From positions 4,065,626-4,129,625 of the forward strand of contig BCIA01000002.1 in NCBI GenBank assembly GCA_001599815.1: a stretch of 64,000 nt of DNA, written 5' to 3'. Each line of letters opens with the position of its first letter. The stretch's first letter is position 1. The position numbers and the translations under genes are program-made. Under the pieces are notes generated by a model, which saw nothing but the letters and a program-made list of their open reading frames with translations, did not search any database and was not told the origin of the DNA. Shown piece after piece: positions 53,144 to 64,000 of this stretch. This DNA comes from Furcasterigmium furcatum. Taxonomy: Eukaryota; Ascomycota; Sordariomycetes; Glomerellales; Plectosphaerellaceae.

Positions 53144-55398
53144 CTACTTGCTCGGGTCCTTCGTCAGCTTGCCTAGCTTGGGGCTGATCCGGCGCCCGAA
53201 CTCCTTTGACGTCTTCCTGCTGCTGTTCTCGCTGCTGCCAAGGCGCTCCTTGCTTTCCTTGCTGCGCTTCTCCTCGATCTTCTTGATGGCGTCGCCGGTG
53301 AGCTCCTGGCGGTTCATGAGCGTGTGGACGTCCTTCTTGCGGGTCTTTCGGTCGCCGATGGTGATGACGAGGCCGGCGGCGATATTGCACGAGATGCTGA
53401 CGCAGAGGATGACGGTGGTGATGGCGATGGGGCGGGTGCGGTAGTCGATGCCCCAGGTCGTCGCGCCGAGGGAGATCTGCAGGCACGAGTGGCAGTCGAG
53501 GAGGATGACGATGGCGATGAGGTAGGCGAGGGGGAAAGAGAAGTGGGTGCCCGTCTCGTGGGGCTTGTAGAAGCTGTGGGACTTTGAGAGCTTCGCCTGG
53601 TGGTGCTGGAGCTTCTTCTGTTGGGCCGGGGTGAGCGGCCAGAGGGGGTCGGGGTCGGACTTGGCGTCGTCGAGGTCGGCGGGGGACGCGGTCTCGGCGG
53701 AGGTGTGGGTGGTGTCCTGGCTGATCTCGGGGATCTCGTTGGGGGCGATGTCCTCCGAGGAGCGGACGAGGTGGGCGGGCGGAGGGGCCTCGATGGGCAC
53801 CTCGGTGGGCGCCCTCGACATGTCGACGGAGTGGTAGCGGTCCAGGGCTTCCCGGTCCTCCGGGGGCATGCTCTTCCTCTTGAGCTTGCACCGCTGCTTT
53901 GGCAGCTTCCCCTTCTTGGCGTTCTCTATGATGTGCGTGTAGCGCCAGATGTAGATCAGGCGGTACGTGTCGACGGCTCGAAAGGGGGCGAGGCCATCGC
54001 CGACGATGGCGAAAAGGGCCACCAGCACACTGTCGATGATGTGGATGGCGTAGACCTGCTGTTCTCCGACGTAGATCCAGCCGATGAGGAACAGGACCCA
54101 GGCCAGACCGAAGAGGGTGATGAGCGTGGCGTATAGGGTGACGAAAAACCCGAGCGGCCGACGGACGTATTGGCCGAAACCTTTCATCCTGCGCTTGAAC
54201 TTGGAGCGCCTTGAGTGAAGCATGTGCCGGACGTGGTCGTCGAGCTCCCACTTCTCCTCCGCGCTCCAGCCCTCCAGGGTCGTACCGTGTGGAAGGGCGG
54301 CGTAGTGCGATTCGGTCAGACGGGAGGAGATGGTGGTGGTGCGCTCCATCTCCGGGCGAATCACCTGGGCATCGGCGGCTGCGGCCTCCTTCTCCCGTTC
54401 AGCGGCGGCGATGCGGGCCTCTTCATCGATGGGTCTGGGTAGGTCGGAGAGGACGTATGTCGGCCGTCGGTTGACCCAGTGACCAAGGTCGGGGACGAAG
54501 AGGGAGTTTTGGATGTTGGTCAGCGTCGACAGGGTCTGGACTTCGGGATCTACGCAATGTGAGGTCAGTGACATGTCAAGATGATCTTGGTCAGAGGCTT
54601 CCACGTACCAACAGCATCCAGGAAGTCCACGAGTTCATCATTGTACTCGGACTCGCGTTGAGCGGTGGCCGCATCTTGTGGCGGGAGGCCATCATTTCGC
54701 GTCCCAGGCCAGAACAGCCTGCTCATTCTCCTCATCCTCCCAACCTGGCGTGGATCATGCTCTGTAGGCATGTCGGGCAATGAGGCCGTCGGCGAAAGGG
54801 GCCGCTCGAGCGGCGGCGTTCGATCGAAGCCAAGCTCCTCCATCGTAGGCCTCACGCTCTCTTCCGTCAGTCGAGGCATCGCGGTCTGTGGCACCGCCCT
54901 CGAGTGTCTTGCCAGATTATTGGGGTCATTGCGGGCAGGACCCCTCTCGGGCTGCGAGGAACTGCGTGTGCGGCCGCTCTGGACTTGTTGTCCGGCCTGC
55001 GCATCATCGGGGTTCTCGAGGATGGACTCGGTGACTGAGCTGCGCGGGGAGGGCGCCCTCAGCGAGACGTTTGACCGCCGTCTAATGCGGATACTGGGGT
55101 TCCGGCTTGTTGTTCGATAGATATCCAGCCGGTCTTGAGAGGCATTGGATGAGGTGCGCCTCCGAGAGGAGCTCGCGACCGGGTGCTGCGGCGCGGACGT
55201 CTGGTCAGACAGCGGCGGGAAGGGGAAGGCCTCGGTGCCTGCATCTTCGGTGGCGTGAAAACTTGGGGCGTTCAGAGAAGAGCGCGAGACAAAGGTCCTC
55301 AGGGACCTGCCGGCATCGGCGTCGGCATCGGCTGATGATTGCGGCTGCGACCCGGAGGCAGTGAGTCGCTCCTCGAATTGTCGTCTATCGGGATTCAT
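53144..55398 (-). CDS. DUF2985 integral membrane protein
   Basis: Exons 55398-54609 and 54549-53144 (59-nt intron), 731 residues. The N-terminal 280 residues are disordered, rich in Ser, Arg and Pro. Then RRPLGFFVTLYATLITLFGLAW starts the membrane part, with IHIIDSVLVALFAIVGDGLAPFRAVDTYRLI as the family's best-conserved block. Two more segments (FPLAYLIAIVILLDCHSCLQ and PIAITTVILCVSISCNIAAGL) lie after a long cytosolic loop. The C-terminus is Lys/Ser-rich. The family is restricted to fungi and has no assigned function; it is likely in the plasma membrane or endomembranes. The start is the first ATG of the frame. Confidence 0.85.
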
Positions 55399-55996
55399 CT
55401 TGGCCACAGCATGGCAGGGACGAGGAGGGAAAAAACCACGACGAGTCAATGGCAGAATGAAGCTTCAGAGGCTAAGGTTATTGCCTGAAGAAGGGCGTGA
55501 AAAGAACGTCTAGACCCCGACAGGCCGGGGGGCAGGCCGGGACAGCCGGTGGATGCGGCGGCGTGTTGGTGTAGCGCTCGCGCCGTGTCATTCTAGACGC
55601 CCTCCTGTTTGTCAGCCCCGCCCGCCCGGGGCTGCAAGTCGACGTCACTGGGACCCACCATCTGCGGCCCTGTTTGCGGCTACCGACAAGCGCGGTGGGG
55701 TTCCGACGGTACGTACCAGCCCCAAGGGTTCAGTGCAGAGGAGCTGGTTTCCCCGGAAAGGGGGCCTGGACAAAGAAAACGGGCAACTAAAAGATGACCG
55801 GGCGGGCTATTATTGAAGTAACTGGGTAGCATTCTGGAAGTCTGGATCTATGGTTAATTATTTGGAAAATGCTCAAGGGGGGACGCAAGCAAGTCGATCG
55901 ATCTCCAGCTCCAATCCCGCCACCGCTCCTCAGAAGATCAGCCACAAGCCACAAAAGAAAACAGGGGTCCGAGCTCTCAATCTCCCAGGCACGTCA
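55399..55996. other. Intergenic region
   Basis: 598 bp between two minus-strand genes; promoter of the DUF2985 gene and the 3' end of the SDR. No gene supported. Confidence 0.5.
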
Positions 55997-56947
55997 TTAC
56001 ACTTTCTTCTCGTCTCCGGTCGCCGCCAGCCAAGCATTCAACTCCTTGTCCGTCCAGTTCCAGAGCTTCTCGGCCAACGCATCATCGACGCCGTTGGCGC
56101 TCGCTTCACCGCGCACGCCCACCGGCCCGTAGTACTCGCCGCTGTCGACGTCCTTCGATACGGCCGCCCAGAGCTGGTTCCTCACGCCCTTCTCGGGCGA
56201 CGGCAGCAGGCTGTATCCGATCCTGAACATGACGGCCATGGGCCCGGTCGCTCCGTCAAGGAGCTGCGTCTTTACGACGCCGGGATGGACCGCCGAGACG
56301 GTGAACTCGGGGTGCACCTTTGCCATCTGCCTCGCCCAGAGCACGTTGGCCAGCTTGCTCTGGTAGTACCGGCCAAATGCGCCGAGCTCTTCGGCCTCGT
56401 TCTTGAGCATGTCGAACCGGAACCCGCCCTGCGGCACCATGGTGTGGCCGTGCGATGACACCGCGACGATCCGCACATCCGCTCCCGGGTTGTTGTCCAC
56501 CGTCGCCGTCAGCGCGGGGAGGAGGAGCTGCGCGAGAAGCGCGTGGCCCATGTGGTTCGTCCCCCACTGGATCTCGTAGCCCTCCTTGCTGAGGCCGGTG
56601 GCCGTGCCCATGATCCCGGCGTTAAGGATGAGAATGTCGAGGCGCACAGACTCGGCGAGGAAGGTGTCGGCGGCCTTCTTGACCGATGCGAAAGAGCTGA
56701 GGTCGAGCTCGATGGCCTTGAGGGTTGGGGCGCCCGGAACCTGCCGACGGATGTCCTCGGCGGTGAGGCGCGCCTTCTCGAGGCTTCGGGATGCGATCCA
56801 GATCTGGTGCGGCTTGTGGCGGGCGAGCTCCAGGACCGACTGCTTGCCCAGACCGGCGTTGGCTCCGGTCACCAGGATGACTTTCCCCTCCAGCGAGGGG
56901 ATGTCCTTAGCGCTGTCGAACTTGACGGACTTGTTGTTGCAGATCAT
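55997..56947 (-). CDS. Short-chain dehydrogenase/reductase (retinol dehydrogenase/WWOX-like)
   Basis: 316 residues, single exon. Motifs in order: the cofactor loop TGANAGLGK (about residue 27), LILNAGIMG, the serine strand VAVSSHGH, and the catalytic RYYQSKLANVLWA. The VHPGVVKTQL block follows. The charge pattern after strand 2 (ASRSLEKA) favours NADP(H). Members of this branch oxidise or reduce hydrophobic alcohols or ketones and are common next to secondary-metabolism genes. The substrate is unknown. Three regulatory or redox genes lie beyond it, including two transcription factors. Confidence 0.9.
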   Translation of the reverse strand: MICNNKSVKFDSAKDIPSLEGKVILVTGANAGLGKQSVLELARHKPHQIWIASRSLEKARLTAEDIRRQVPGAPTLKAIELDLSSFASVKKAADTFLAESVRLDILILNAGIMGTATGLSKEGYEIQWGTNHMGHALLAQLLLPALTATVDNNPGADVRIVAVSSHGHTMVPQGGFRFDMLKNEAEELGAFGRYYQSKLANVLWARQMAKVHPEFTVSAVHPGVVKTQLLDGATGPMAVMFRIGYSLLPSPEKGVRNQLWAAVSKDVDSGEYYGPVGVRGEASANGVDDALAEKLWNWTDKELNAWLAATGDEKKV

Positions 56948-57518
56948 TTTAATGGTGGGTGAGGGCGAGGATGGTGAGTGGCGAGTCTGGTGAGGACGAT
57001 GTTGATGATGAGGATGAGGAGAGAGTGTTTGTAATGTGCTGGAGAGGCTGAATGATAAGATGAGAGAGAAGATGATTCAAAGGTAACTTCTTGAGACGAT
57101 ATCAGCCTCCATTTATACTTCCAAGTGCAGACCGACTGCTCCCTTCTATCAAAGTCGCCTCAACACCACGGGAGATTCTCGCGATCCGAGAGCCCGGGCA
57201 GGTAAAGGACGCTAAACCCTAAACGAATGGAGATTCGGTCTTGGCAGCGCTAAACCGAAAGTAGACAGTATTCTGGTCTTGGCATTGCGAGTACCTGCGG
57301 CTTCTTACTCGTCGGCCAGCTTGGTCATCACCTCACCACCATCCAGCCTCACCAGATTCATGCCTCAACTCACCCCCAGAACAGCTGCGACGCACGCGAC
57401 GTCCCTGCCTGCTTCTCTTGGGAATCCCTCTTGGACCCTTTCTATCGGCACCTAATAGACTCCATTATCTCCGATCCCCTGTCAAGACCGACTCCGCCGG
57501 ACCCGCCGCCGCCTCCGT
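56948..57518. promoter_or_regulatory. Divergent intergenic region
   Basis: 571 bp between the SDR and the Fungal_trans_2 gene starts; presumed promoters. The open frame 57431-57634 overlaps the next gene out of frame and is not supported. Confidence 0.5.
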
Positions 57519-59105
57519 ATGCCCGTTGCCAAGCCCAGATCACATCCCCTCCTAGGCAACAGGGAGGGAGACCTGGGGACCGCCTCCTGGGCCAGAGGCG
57601 ATATGACTCCCCGGCCCAGCCCAGGCCCAAGTGACTGGATCGTATCTACGACCCTGGACAAGCCCGATGCAACCACTCGCCGCGCCATCCGGCGCCATGT
57701 GATGCGCAACAAGAACACCCGCGAGAGTCGACAGGCCACACGAGTGAAACAACTGATGCAGGACTACGACGCACAATGGCATAGCCGGCAGACTCACACG
57801 CTACCAGGGCATCAGGATGATGACGAAGCAAAATGGACTCCGCTCTCGCTGCGGCAAGTCTGCACCGAGCTGGCGTGCTTTGACCTTGGGATGGAGATGA
57901 AGCCATACATGCTCGAGCTCATCCATCGAGGTGACTACACACCCGGCCTCATGGCCCATCTCATGTCCTGATCATATTGCAGCTTTCACCGTCATCAAGC
58001 CCTCGACATACATCGAGAAGGGCCTCGTTGGCAAACAGCAGGACACGATCCTGTGCCTCGAAAACCTGACCCAGAGTCCGGCAATGGTACACGCCGTCAT
58101 GTACGCGGCGCAATCCTACCATGATTCTTTGACACACAAGCCGCTCAGCAGGGTCGCCCAGCATCATCTGGTAGAAACCGTGCGGCATCTCCAGATTGCC
58201 CTCAGAGACGATGCTGCTGCAAGCACCCATATGACCATGGCCGTCGTTGTGTCGCTCGCGACCACTGCCGCCATGATCGGCGACATCAACGGCCTGCTCA
58301 TGCATACGGAAGGGCTTCACCGTATGGTCATGCTCCGGGGCGGCCTGGAGTCTCTCGGCGCCGGTAGCATGCTCGAGCAGAAAGCACAGAAGTGAGACAC
58401 CCCATCTGCGATGCATCCCCCCTCTCTTCCTGCCTGTACTTACGCTCCGCTAGGCTGGACTTCGGCATCGCCCTTGCGACAGGCGCCAAGACGCGATTCT
58501 TCCGGGAGGACGTCCCCTGGGGCCCCAGCATCGCCCTCGACCAGGCCACCCTCTGCCCGGAGCTCGCGCCCCTGCTGCCGGATCCCGACCCTAGGCTCCT
58601 CAACGTCTGGGCCGACCTCCGCGAGTTCTCCAGGGTGGCAAACCAGGTCACCAGGACGGGCATCAAGATGTCCCCGGGCTTCTTCTCCCTCCTCGGGGAC
58701 ACGGTGCCGTACCGCCTCGTCAACCTGGAGTACGACCCGTCCTCGACCGCTGACCTGGCCCGGCTGTGCATGCTCGCGTACACCAAGGGCCTCCTGGTGC
58801 AGAGTCCTGGCTTGGGTAAGACTTTGGTCTATCTGCACACCAGGCTGAAGGCTGCCCTGATCACTCGATCGCCGGGCCGCCCTCAAGGCCCGTTCCTGCT
58901 GTGGGCGCTGTTCGTGGCGGCCCTGACGGTCTTTGAGGATTTCGACCGCGACTGGATCCGGGAGATGGCTGCCGATGTCGTCAGAGAGCTCGCGATACGC
59001 GACTGGGAGGAGGCTAGGGCGGTGTTGAAGGGATTTCTATGGGCGGATCTTCTGTTTGATTATGAAGCGAAGCGGTTGTTCGGGGCCTGGTTCAGGCCAA
59101 CTTAG
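57519..59105 (+). CDS. Fungal_trans_2-type transcription-factor-like protein without zinc cluster
   Basis: Exons 57519-57930, 57983-58391 and 58454-59105, 490 residues. An inner ATG at 57603 (MTPRPSPGPSDWIV) would remove 28 residues and may be the true start. A basic segment RRAIRRHVMRNKNTRESRQ lies near the N-terminus, and HAVMYAAQSYHDSLTH and LLMHTEGLHRMVMLRGGLESL are the conserved core of PF11951. No Cys6 cluster precedes it. Such proteins occur widely in Pezizomycotina, often near metabolic genes, and may act with zinc-cluster factors. Role unknown. The final exon includes a long helical part (LWALFVAALTVFEDFDRDW). Confidence 0.8.
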
Positions 59106-59254
59106 CCAGCGTGTTGGATTTGTTTCATTACGATTCCCCATGTTTGCTCGCTTCTAAATTGACATATGTAATACAGAGGCACAATTTGTACCAGGCTACC
59201 TTAAATCGCGGGATGCTGCGCTGCGGCACCCGACTCCCTTTGCGTGTCTTCATC

Positions 59255-62159
59255 TTACACCACGTACGGCTGCAGCGCCGAAAGGCCCTCGCAGCCCTCA
59301 AACCCGCTAATATCAATATCCTGCGCCGTAGTGCCGGTCTCTGCGGGCATTCTGTCAAGCCCCGAGGACCATGCCTCCAATATGTCCTCGGTATCGCGCA
59401 TCTCGAGATCCTCGGCCTCGTCGTGGTTGTGGTCCCCGCCCTCGTCAACGGCGTCCATGGCGACGGGCACTTGATTTGAAACGTTCTGCGGCATCAATTC
59501 CGTGCCCACCTCCAGTGTCGATATCGGCAGGTCACAATAGTTGAGGTTGGAAGTTGAAAAGCTGTCCATAAAGTCGTAATACGCACCGGGAGCCTGGGTC
59601 GCGTCTCCTCCCAGCGGGAACGTGTCCCCGGTAAAATGCCCCGCGCCGAGGGGCTGCCCAGACATCGACGCCATGGCACCCTGGGGGAATCCCGGGAAGC
59701 TCGACTCGTCGAGGCTCATGAGGAGCCGCTCGAGCTCGTTGTCCGAGTCGCCGCCGTCGGAGGGGCCCTGAGAGCCGCGTCCCGCCGACCGCTCCGGCGG
59801 CGCCGGCGCCGTGCGGCGGAGGTACTCCCCCACGGTGATCCAGTCCGGCTTCTGCTCGAGGACGCCGTCGTCGACGTCGTCGTCCTCCTTGCTCGCCTCC
59901 GCCGGGTCGACGAAGTTCATGTGCGAGACGCCCCGGGGGTACCTGTCGAACCACTCGGAGTAGTCGCCGATGTCGCGGGAGCCCGCGTCGGCGTGGCTGC
60001 TGGCCCCGCGCAGGGTCTGCTTCGCCCGGTCGGAGAAGTAGCAGTACCGCTCGCGGATCTTCTCTATCATCCAGTGGAAGACGCCCCAGTGGTGCTTCAT
60101 GCGGTGGAGGTACTTGATGTTGGAGGTGAGGCGGCGGCGGGTCGAGTTCTCGATCCAGGGGTTGCCGGAGAAGATGCCCTCGAGCTGGATCATGGCCGAG
60201 GAGAAGGCGCTGTAGCCGACGAAGGGGGCGTTGACGGGCCGCGAGCCTATGGCGGCGAGCAGGTGGGATATTCTGGCTGCGGATACGAAGGCCTTGGTGG
60301 TCGCGCGGGAGAGCGATGCTCGCGGCACGCCTTTGGGCGAGGCCAGGATGGCGTGGTTCAGGGCGAGGATGTTCTGCTGGATCGTGGTGTGGAGGAAGAA
60401 GAACTGGCCGATGGTGTTGTCGGCCTCGTGGATCGATGTGCTGATCTCGTTGTAGGCCAGCGACGCCGGCAGCGTCTCGGGCATGTTCTCCGCCTGTTCC
60501 GAGAGTGAAGCGAAGGTCGATCTCGGATCCCACATCGGGTGAGGGTCGAGGTCCTTGCCTCCCTGGTTGAGGTAGCAGACGATTTTGCCCCATATCGACA
60601 CGGCCCTGACCATGTGAGCGGCCACGCTGGCGCTGTCCTTGGCGCTTCTGCCTTGTTCCCAGTTGTCGTCGTCCACGGGCGACGTGGGTGTCCCTCCTGG
60701 TGCTCGGGGTATTCCCATCTGGAAGGAGTCCTCTCTGATCGGCTCCGGGATGCTGATCATCTCGTCCCTGATGAAGATGGGCCGGGCGGTGCTCGACGAG
60801 TTGAAGCGGTCGATGATGAAGCACGCCCACATGATCCGCCGTCGGATTTCCGTGTCGACAAAGCTCGGTTGCTGCGGCGATTCGGGGTCGTCTCCTTCGT
60901 AACCATCTTCTTGATGGAGGCGCAAGGCAAATGCCATGCGGATGGCCTGGCCGCCGAGTGCCCAACTCCTGGCTCCGTGGCATGTTCCAAAGTCGTGCAG
61001 GGAGAGCAGACACAGGCAGGTGACGAGGGTTACATTTGGCTTATCGAGTCGAGAGGTGCAGATTCTCCTGGCACAAGAGGCCCATCGGTCGCCGCTCAGG
61101 AACTTCGGTGTCATCTGGATGCCTGGGTGAGCCGAGAATCGTGCTGCGATGGCACAGACAGTCAGGATTAAGACGGGTGGGAGTTTGCCGGCCCTGGAAG
61201 AAAGTGAGTAAACCATCGCCGGCATCAAGGACGCGTTCAACATACCTCAGCTTCGACATGTAGCTGGGCTTGTGCAGCAGGAAATACGGCTGGCCGTACA
61301 GGTGGGTGAAGAAAATCTTGGATAGATGCTCCTGGATGTCGACCGGCGGCAGATATTCCGAGCCCTCGAGCATGAAGGGGGTTCTCTTCGGACTCGAGTC
61401 TACTATTGCCGGTGGGGGGCTGTCGCGGTGTCTGCTCTCTTCTTCCGGCTCATCCGGATATGTCCAGAACTCATCGGAGTCGAGGTCTTGGTCCTCCACA
61501 GTCGAAGCCCGTCGCGGCACTGCAGGCGTCGATTCCTCTGTGCTCCGAGTCTGACACGATGGAGGAGCTGCCTTGAACTTGGCCAGGCCGAGGATCCTGC
61601 CCTCCATCTTCTGCATCTGCTGATCCAGCATGCTCATGTAGTTGCTGCGCGGCGCGGCCGGCCGCCTTGTCGCCTTGTACACGCAGGGGATGCGCGCCCG
61701 GAGACAGTGGCCGCATGTTGGAAAGGTGCCGGTGCATTTCGTCTTCCTCCTGCGACAGTTCGCGCAGGCCAGCTGCAGGCGCTTCCGCACCTTGCAGGCC
61801 CGTTTGGCAGCAGCAGCATTAGGCTGTGCCTGACCAAGGGCACATGGCTCAGGCTGGTCTTGGCCATCGTGCCTGGTGGCATCATCCAGCGCTGCTGACT
61901 TGCGTTTCCGGCATGGCTCGACAGATCCGGGGCTGTCCCAGGGGCCACCGGGGCCGCCGGGGGAGTCGTGCTTGTTATCAGACCGGCTGCCCGGCGAGGC
62001 TCTGATGTATTCAGAATCCGCTTCCCCGAATAAGGATGAGAGTGACTGGTCTGCGGCGGGTGATGAAGAGGTTCGCGTGGGAGGCGGGAGGCTGTCTGAC
62101 CCCCGGCGGTCCACGTGCAGAGTGTCGCTCGGGTGTGCTAAGAGCAGAGTGGATGCCAT
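59255..62159 (-). CDS. Large Zn2Cys6 fungal transcription factor (XlnR-like organisation)
   Basis: Exons 62159-61246 and 61193-59255 (52-nt intron), 950 residues. The zinc cluster is CX2CX6CX6CX2CX6C (ACANCRRRKTKC then PTCGHCLRARIPC), about 135 residues in, followed by a linker with basic residues (ATRRPAAPRSN). The Fungal_trans domain includes HLYGQPYFLLHKPSY, LLSLHDFGTCHGARSWALGGQAIRMAFALRLHQED and RRRIMWACFIIDRFNSSSTARP. The C-terminus is acidic, with Asp/Glu-rich stretches that could act as an activation domain. The start is the first ATG; the frame continues upstream only without ATG. The gene is divergent from a zinc alcohol dehydrogenase and next to another regulator. Confidence 0.9.
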
Positions 62160-63101
62160 GTCCACGTCTCTGGCTCTCTGGTCCGAGAAAGCGCGCAAGT
62201 GCTGGCAGTTTCAGGTCAGGTCAGCTCGTTATCGGCGCAGAGGAGCTGTCCCCGAGGTTGTGATGTTGCGGAGATTTCCAGGTTCATGGATACGGTGAGT
62301 GAGAGCCGCAGCGTAACTCCAATTCCCCAGCGCACTAGAGGCAGCACAGGATCCTCCAGGTGGATATGAGGGCGCTGTGGGGTGCGGGGTACGTCTGTTC
62401 GGCTTGGGATCTCGGGACCGGGGAGGTGACGGGGAGATCGTCGGCCAGGTCCGCGCTGTTGTCTCTGAGTCTCAGTTGAGTGCTGCGACTCTTCCTGTTA
62501 GATGGTGTGTCTCATCTTGGGCTAGCGATTGTACCAAGGGCCTGGATTAGACTATTTGATGAGGCTCTTGATGCATATACTCGGGGCGTATGGCCTGTTG
62601 ACAACTGAACTTCTCCAACTGCGAGTCCGCAGGCGTCGTTCATCCATTCCAGGTCGTGAATGACACCCCAGGTTACATTTTCAAAGTGCCACATATTAAA
62701 GTCAACTCCACAGAAGCTTATTGAGAGTCAACAGCGTCATTTACATTAGATATTCATCCAGAGCTTCAGAGATGAACTATGCTTCTGAGATTCTTCGACA
62801 GAGCCGCCAGAGGGTCAACGCCGACGCCAGGGCCCGAGACGGCTCGCGGCCGCTGAGCTAAACCGCAAAGAGCAAACCCCGGGCCAACGTACCCACCGCC
62901 AAGGATCTCGTTGGCCTGGGACAATGCCGCTTGTAATTGCCGACAATGCGGGAGGGCGAATGGCAACACCTCTGTTGTCAGCTATACCTTGAGCCTGTTT
63001 CCACCGCGCACGTTGGATCCTCCGCGGGATCGAGACCAGCCTAGGCACAGTGCCAAGACCAGATCAGGGCCCAGTTGGTTGTTTGCGTCTTCTTTGTCAC
63101 G
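62160..63101. promoter_or_regulatory. Divergent intergenic region, Zn2Cys6 / alcohol dehydrogenase
   Basis: 942 bp between divergent starts; no supported gene. An AT-rich stretch near 62685-62765 may be part of the promoters. Confidence 0.5.
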
Positions 63102-64000
63102 ATGACTTCAGCAATCCCGGAAACCCAACAAGCAGCCGTGCTCGAGGACCCGGGCCCGAGTGCACGGATCCTTGTCCGCGATGACATCCCCGTAGAGACC
63201 CCGGGCCCTGGCCAGATCCTCGTCAAGTTGAGCCACAGTGGTATTTGGTATGAATGCGTTCTGCTTGCCCTAAGGCTTCTCTCGACGCATACTGACGTCT
63301 CAACACAGTGGTTCAGAGGTCCGCGCCTTCGTCGGCTGGGGATCCTACAACCGCGTGATAGGCCACGAGGGCGTGGGCCGAGTCGTCAGCCACGGCCCCG
63401 ACGTGCCCTCGTCCATACTCGGACGAAGAGTCGGTATCAAGTGGCTGTATCAGTCTTGCAAGCAGTGCAGCGCCTGCACCCAGGGCTTTGAGCATAACTG
63501 CCCAAAGCAGATGAATACCGGCCGCTCGTGCCCTGGCACCTTGCAGCAATATGTCATCGCGGACCCGGAATACGTCACCGAGATACCCGAAAGCCTCCCG
63601 GGGGAGCTGGCCGCGCCGCTTCTGTGCGCCGGCCTCACAATGATAGGGGCGGTCGACGCACTGGACACGTTGAAGAAGGGCGACTGGGTCGTGATCAGTG
63701 GCTCCGGGGGCGGCCTCGGCCATATCGGGATCCAGATAGCGGCGAGGATGAGGGGCTACAGGGTCATCGGCGTCGACTCGGGTCCGGCGAAGAGACAAGT
63801 CAGCCTCGATTCCGGGGTGGAGGCATTTATTGATTACACCAACGAGGACGTAGAGGCCAAGGTCAAGTCTCTGACGGGGGGAGAAGGGGCACACGCGGTT
63901 ATTGTCGTCCCTAGCTCCGAGGATGCCTTCCGACTGGCGCCATCTCTGGTCCGAAACCGCGGCATCATCGCATGTGTAGGCTTGCCCTCAGACGACATTG
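63102..64000 (+). CDS. Zinc-binding alcohol dehydrogenase (MDR family), 3' truncated by window
   Basis: Exon 1 63102-63247 and exon 2 from 63309 to the window end; about 279 residues are visible of an expected 340-360. The junction restores HSGICGSEVRAF, with the catalytic-zinc cysteine formed across the intron. GHEGVGRVV provides the second zinc ligand region. The structural-zinc lobe follows (CKQCSACTQGFEHNC). The NAD-binding motif is SGSGGGLGHIG. This is a classical MDR alcohol dehydrogenase of the AdhP/yeast ADH type, which interconverts alcohols and aldehydes with NAD+. The final catalytic-domain strands and stop lie beyond base 64000. Confidence 0.9.

Noticed and set aside
51879..54251. 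790-residue open frame on the minus strand
   Set aside because: It lies antisense to the antiporter tail, crosses the convergent intergenic region and overlaps the DUF2985 gene out of frame. It consists of Arg/His/Pro-rich low-complexity sequence, a GC-rich shadow.
59532..61013. 493-residue open frame on the minus strand, alternative frame
   Set aside because: Shadow of the large Zn2Cys6 gene in another frame, with Arg/His/Pro-rich composition.
1..64000. tRNA or rRNA genes
   Set aside because: Gaps were read for T-loop-like GGTTCGAATCC patterns and rRNA-like sequence; none was convincing. A covariance-model scan would be decisive.

Overview
The window is nuclear DNA of a filamentous ascomycete (Pezizomycotina, most likely a Sordariomycete). 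Supporting signs are about 30 closely packed genes with short introns (mostly 50-95 nt, many with CTAAC or CTGAC branch sites), three Zn2Cys6 regulators plus one Fungal_trans_2-type regulator, RTA1 and BAHD proteins, a Fot1/Pogo transposon, and a very large NACHT-ankyrin gene. Exon-intron models were made by hand from reading frame, splice signals and family motifs. Every multi-exon model given with full coordinates keeps frame to its stop. No database search was possible, so functions come from motif recognition.

Layout. 1-5847: 3' part of a NACHT-ankyrin (NLR-like) gene cut by the window edge. 5994-18972: six genes in strictly alternating, pairwise divergent order: FAD aromatic monooxygenase (-), Old Yellow Enzyme (+), SDR (-), two-domain extradiol dioxygenase (+), Zn2Cys6 regulator (-), fumarylacetoacetate-hydrolase family enzyme (+). 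Together they look like an aromatic-ring hydroxylation and meta-cleavage cluster with its own regulator. The monooxygenase is split at codon 272 by an apparently intact 1857-bp Fot1/Pogo element flanked by TA duplications; removing the element and one TA restores a continuous 618-codon frame.

19188-25989: a Gfd2/RNase H-like protein, a gene with a Copia-Pol-like beta-barrel domain followed by an in-frame amber codon and a second diverged copy of its C-terminal domain, a 3-hydroxyacyl-CoA dehydrogenase family enzyme, and two small membrane proteins. 26691-34372 is housekeeping: GPI12/PIG-L, a PPR protein, LSM3 and a GTPBP1-type GTPase. 36293-48445 is more accessory: a GPI-anchored-type surface protein, a C2H2-type protein with N-terminal tandem repeats, a BAHD acyltransferase, a frameshifted GST relic, a DEDDy exonuclease, a second Zn2Cys6 factor and an RTA1 protein. 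49910-64000: Nha1-type Na+/H+ antiporter, DUF2985 membrane protein, SDR, Fungal_trans_2 protein, third Zn2Cys6 factor, and the 5' part of a zinc alcohol dehydrogenase that runs off the window.

The most noteworthy items are the putative fungal meta-cleavage cluster with its transposon-inactivated first gene, a 14-nt microexon that encodes the heart of the cluster regulator's zinc finger, two GC-AG introns in the monooxygenase, and the amber-separated duplicated domain. No tRNA, rRNA or CRISPR array was recognised.
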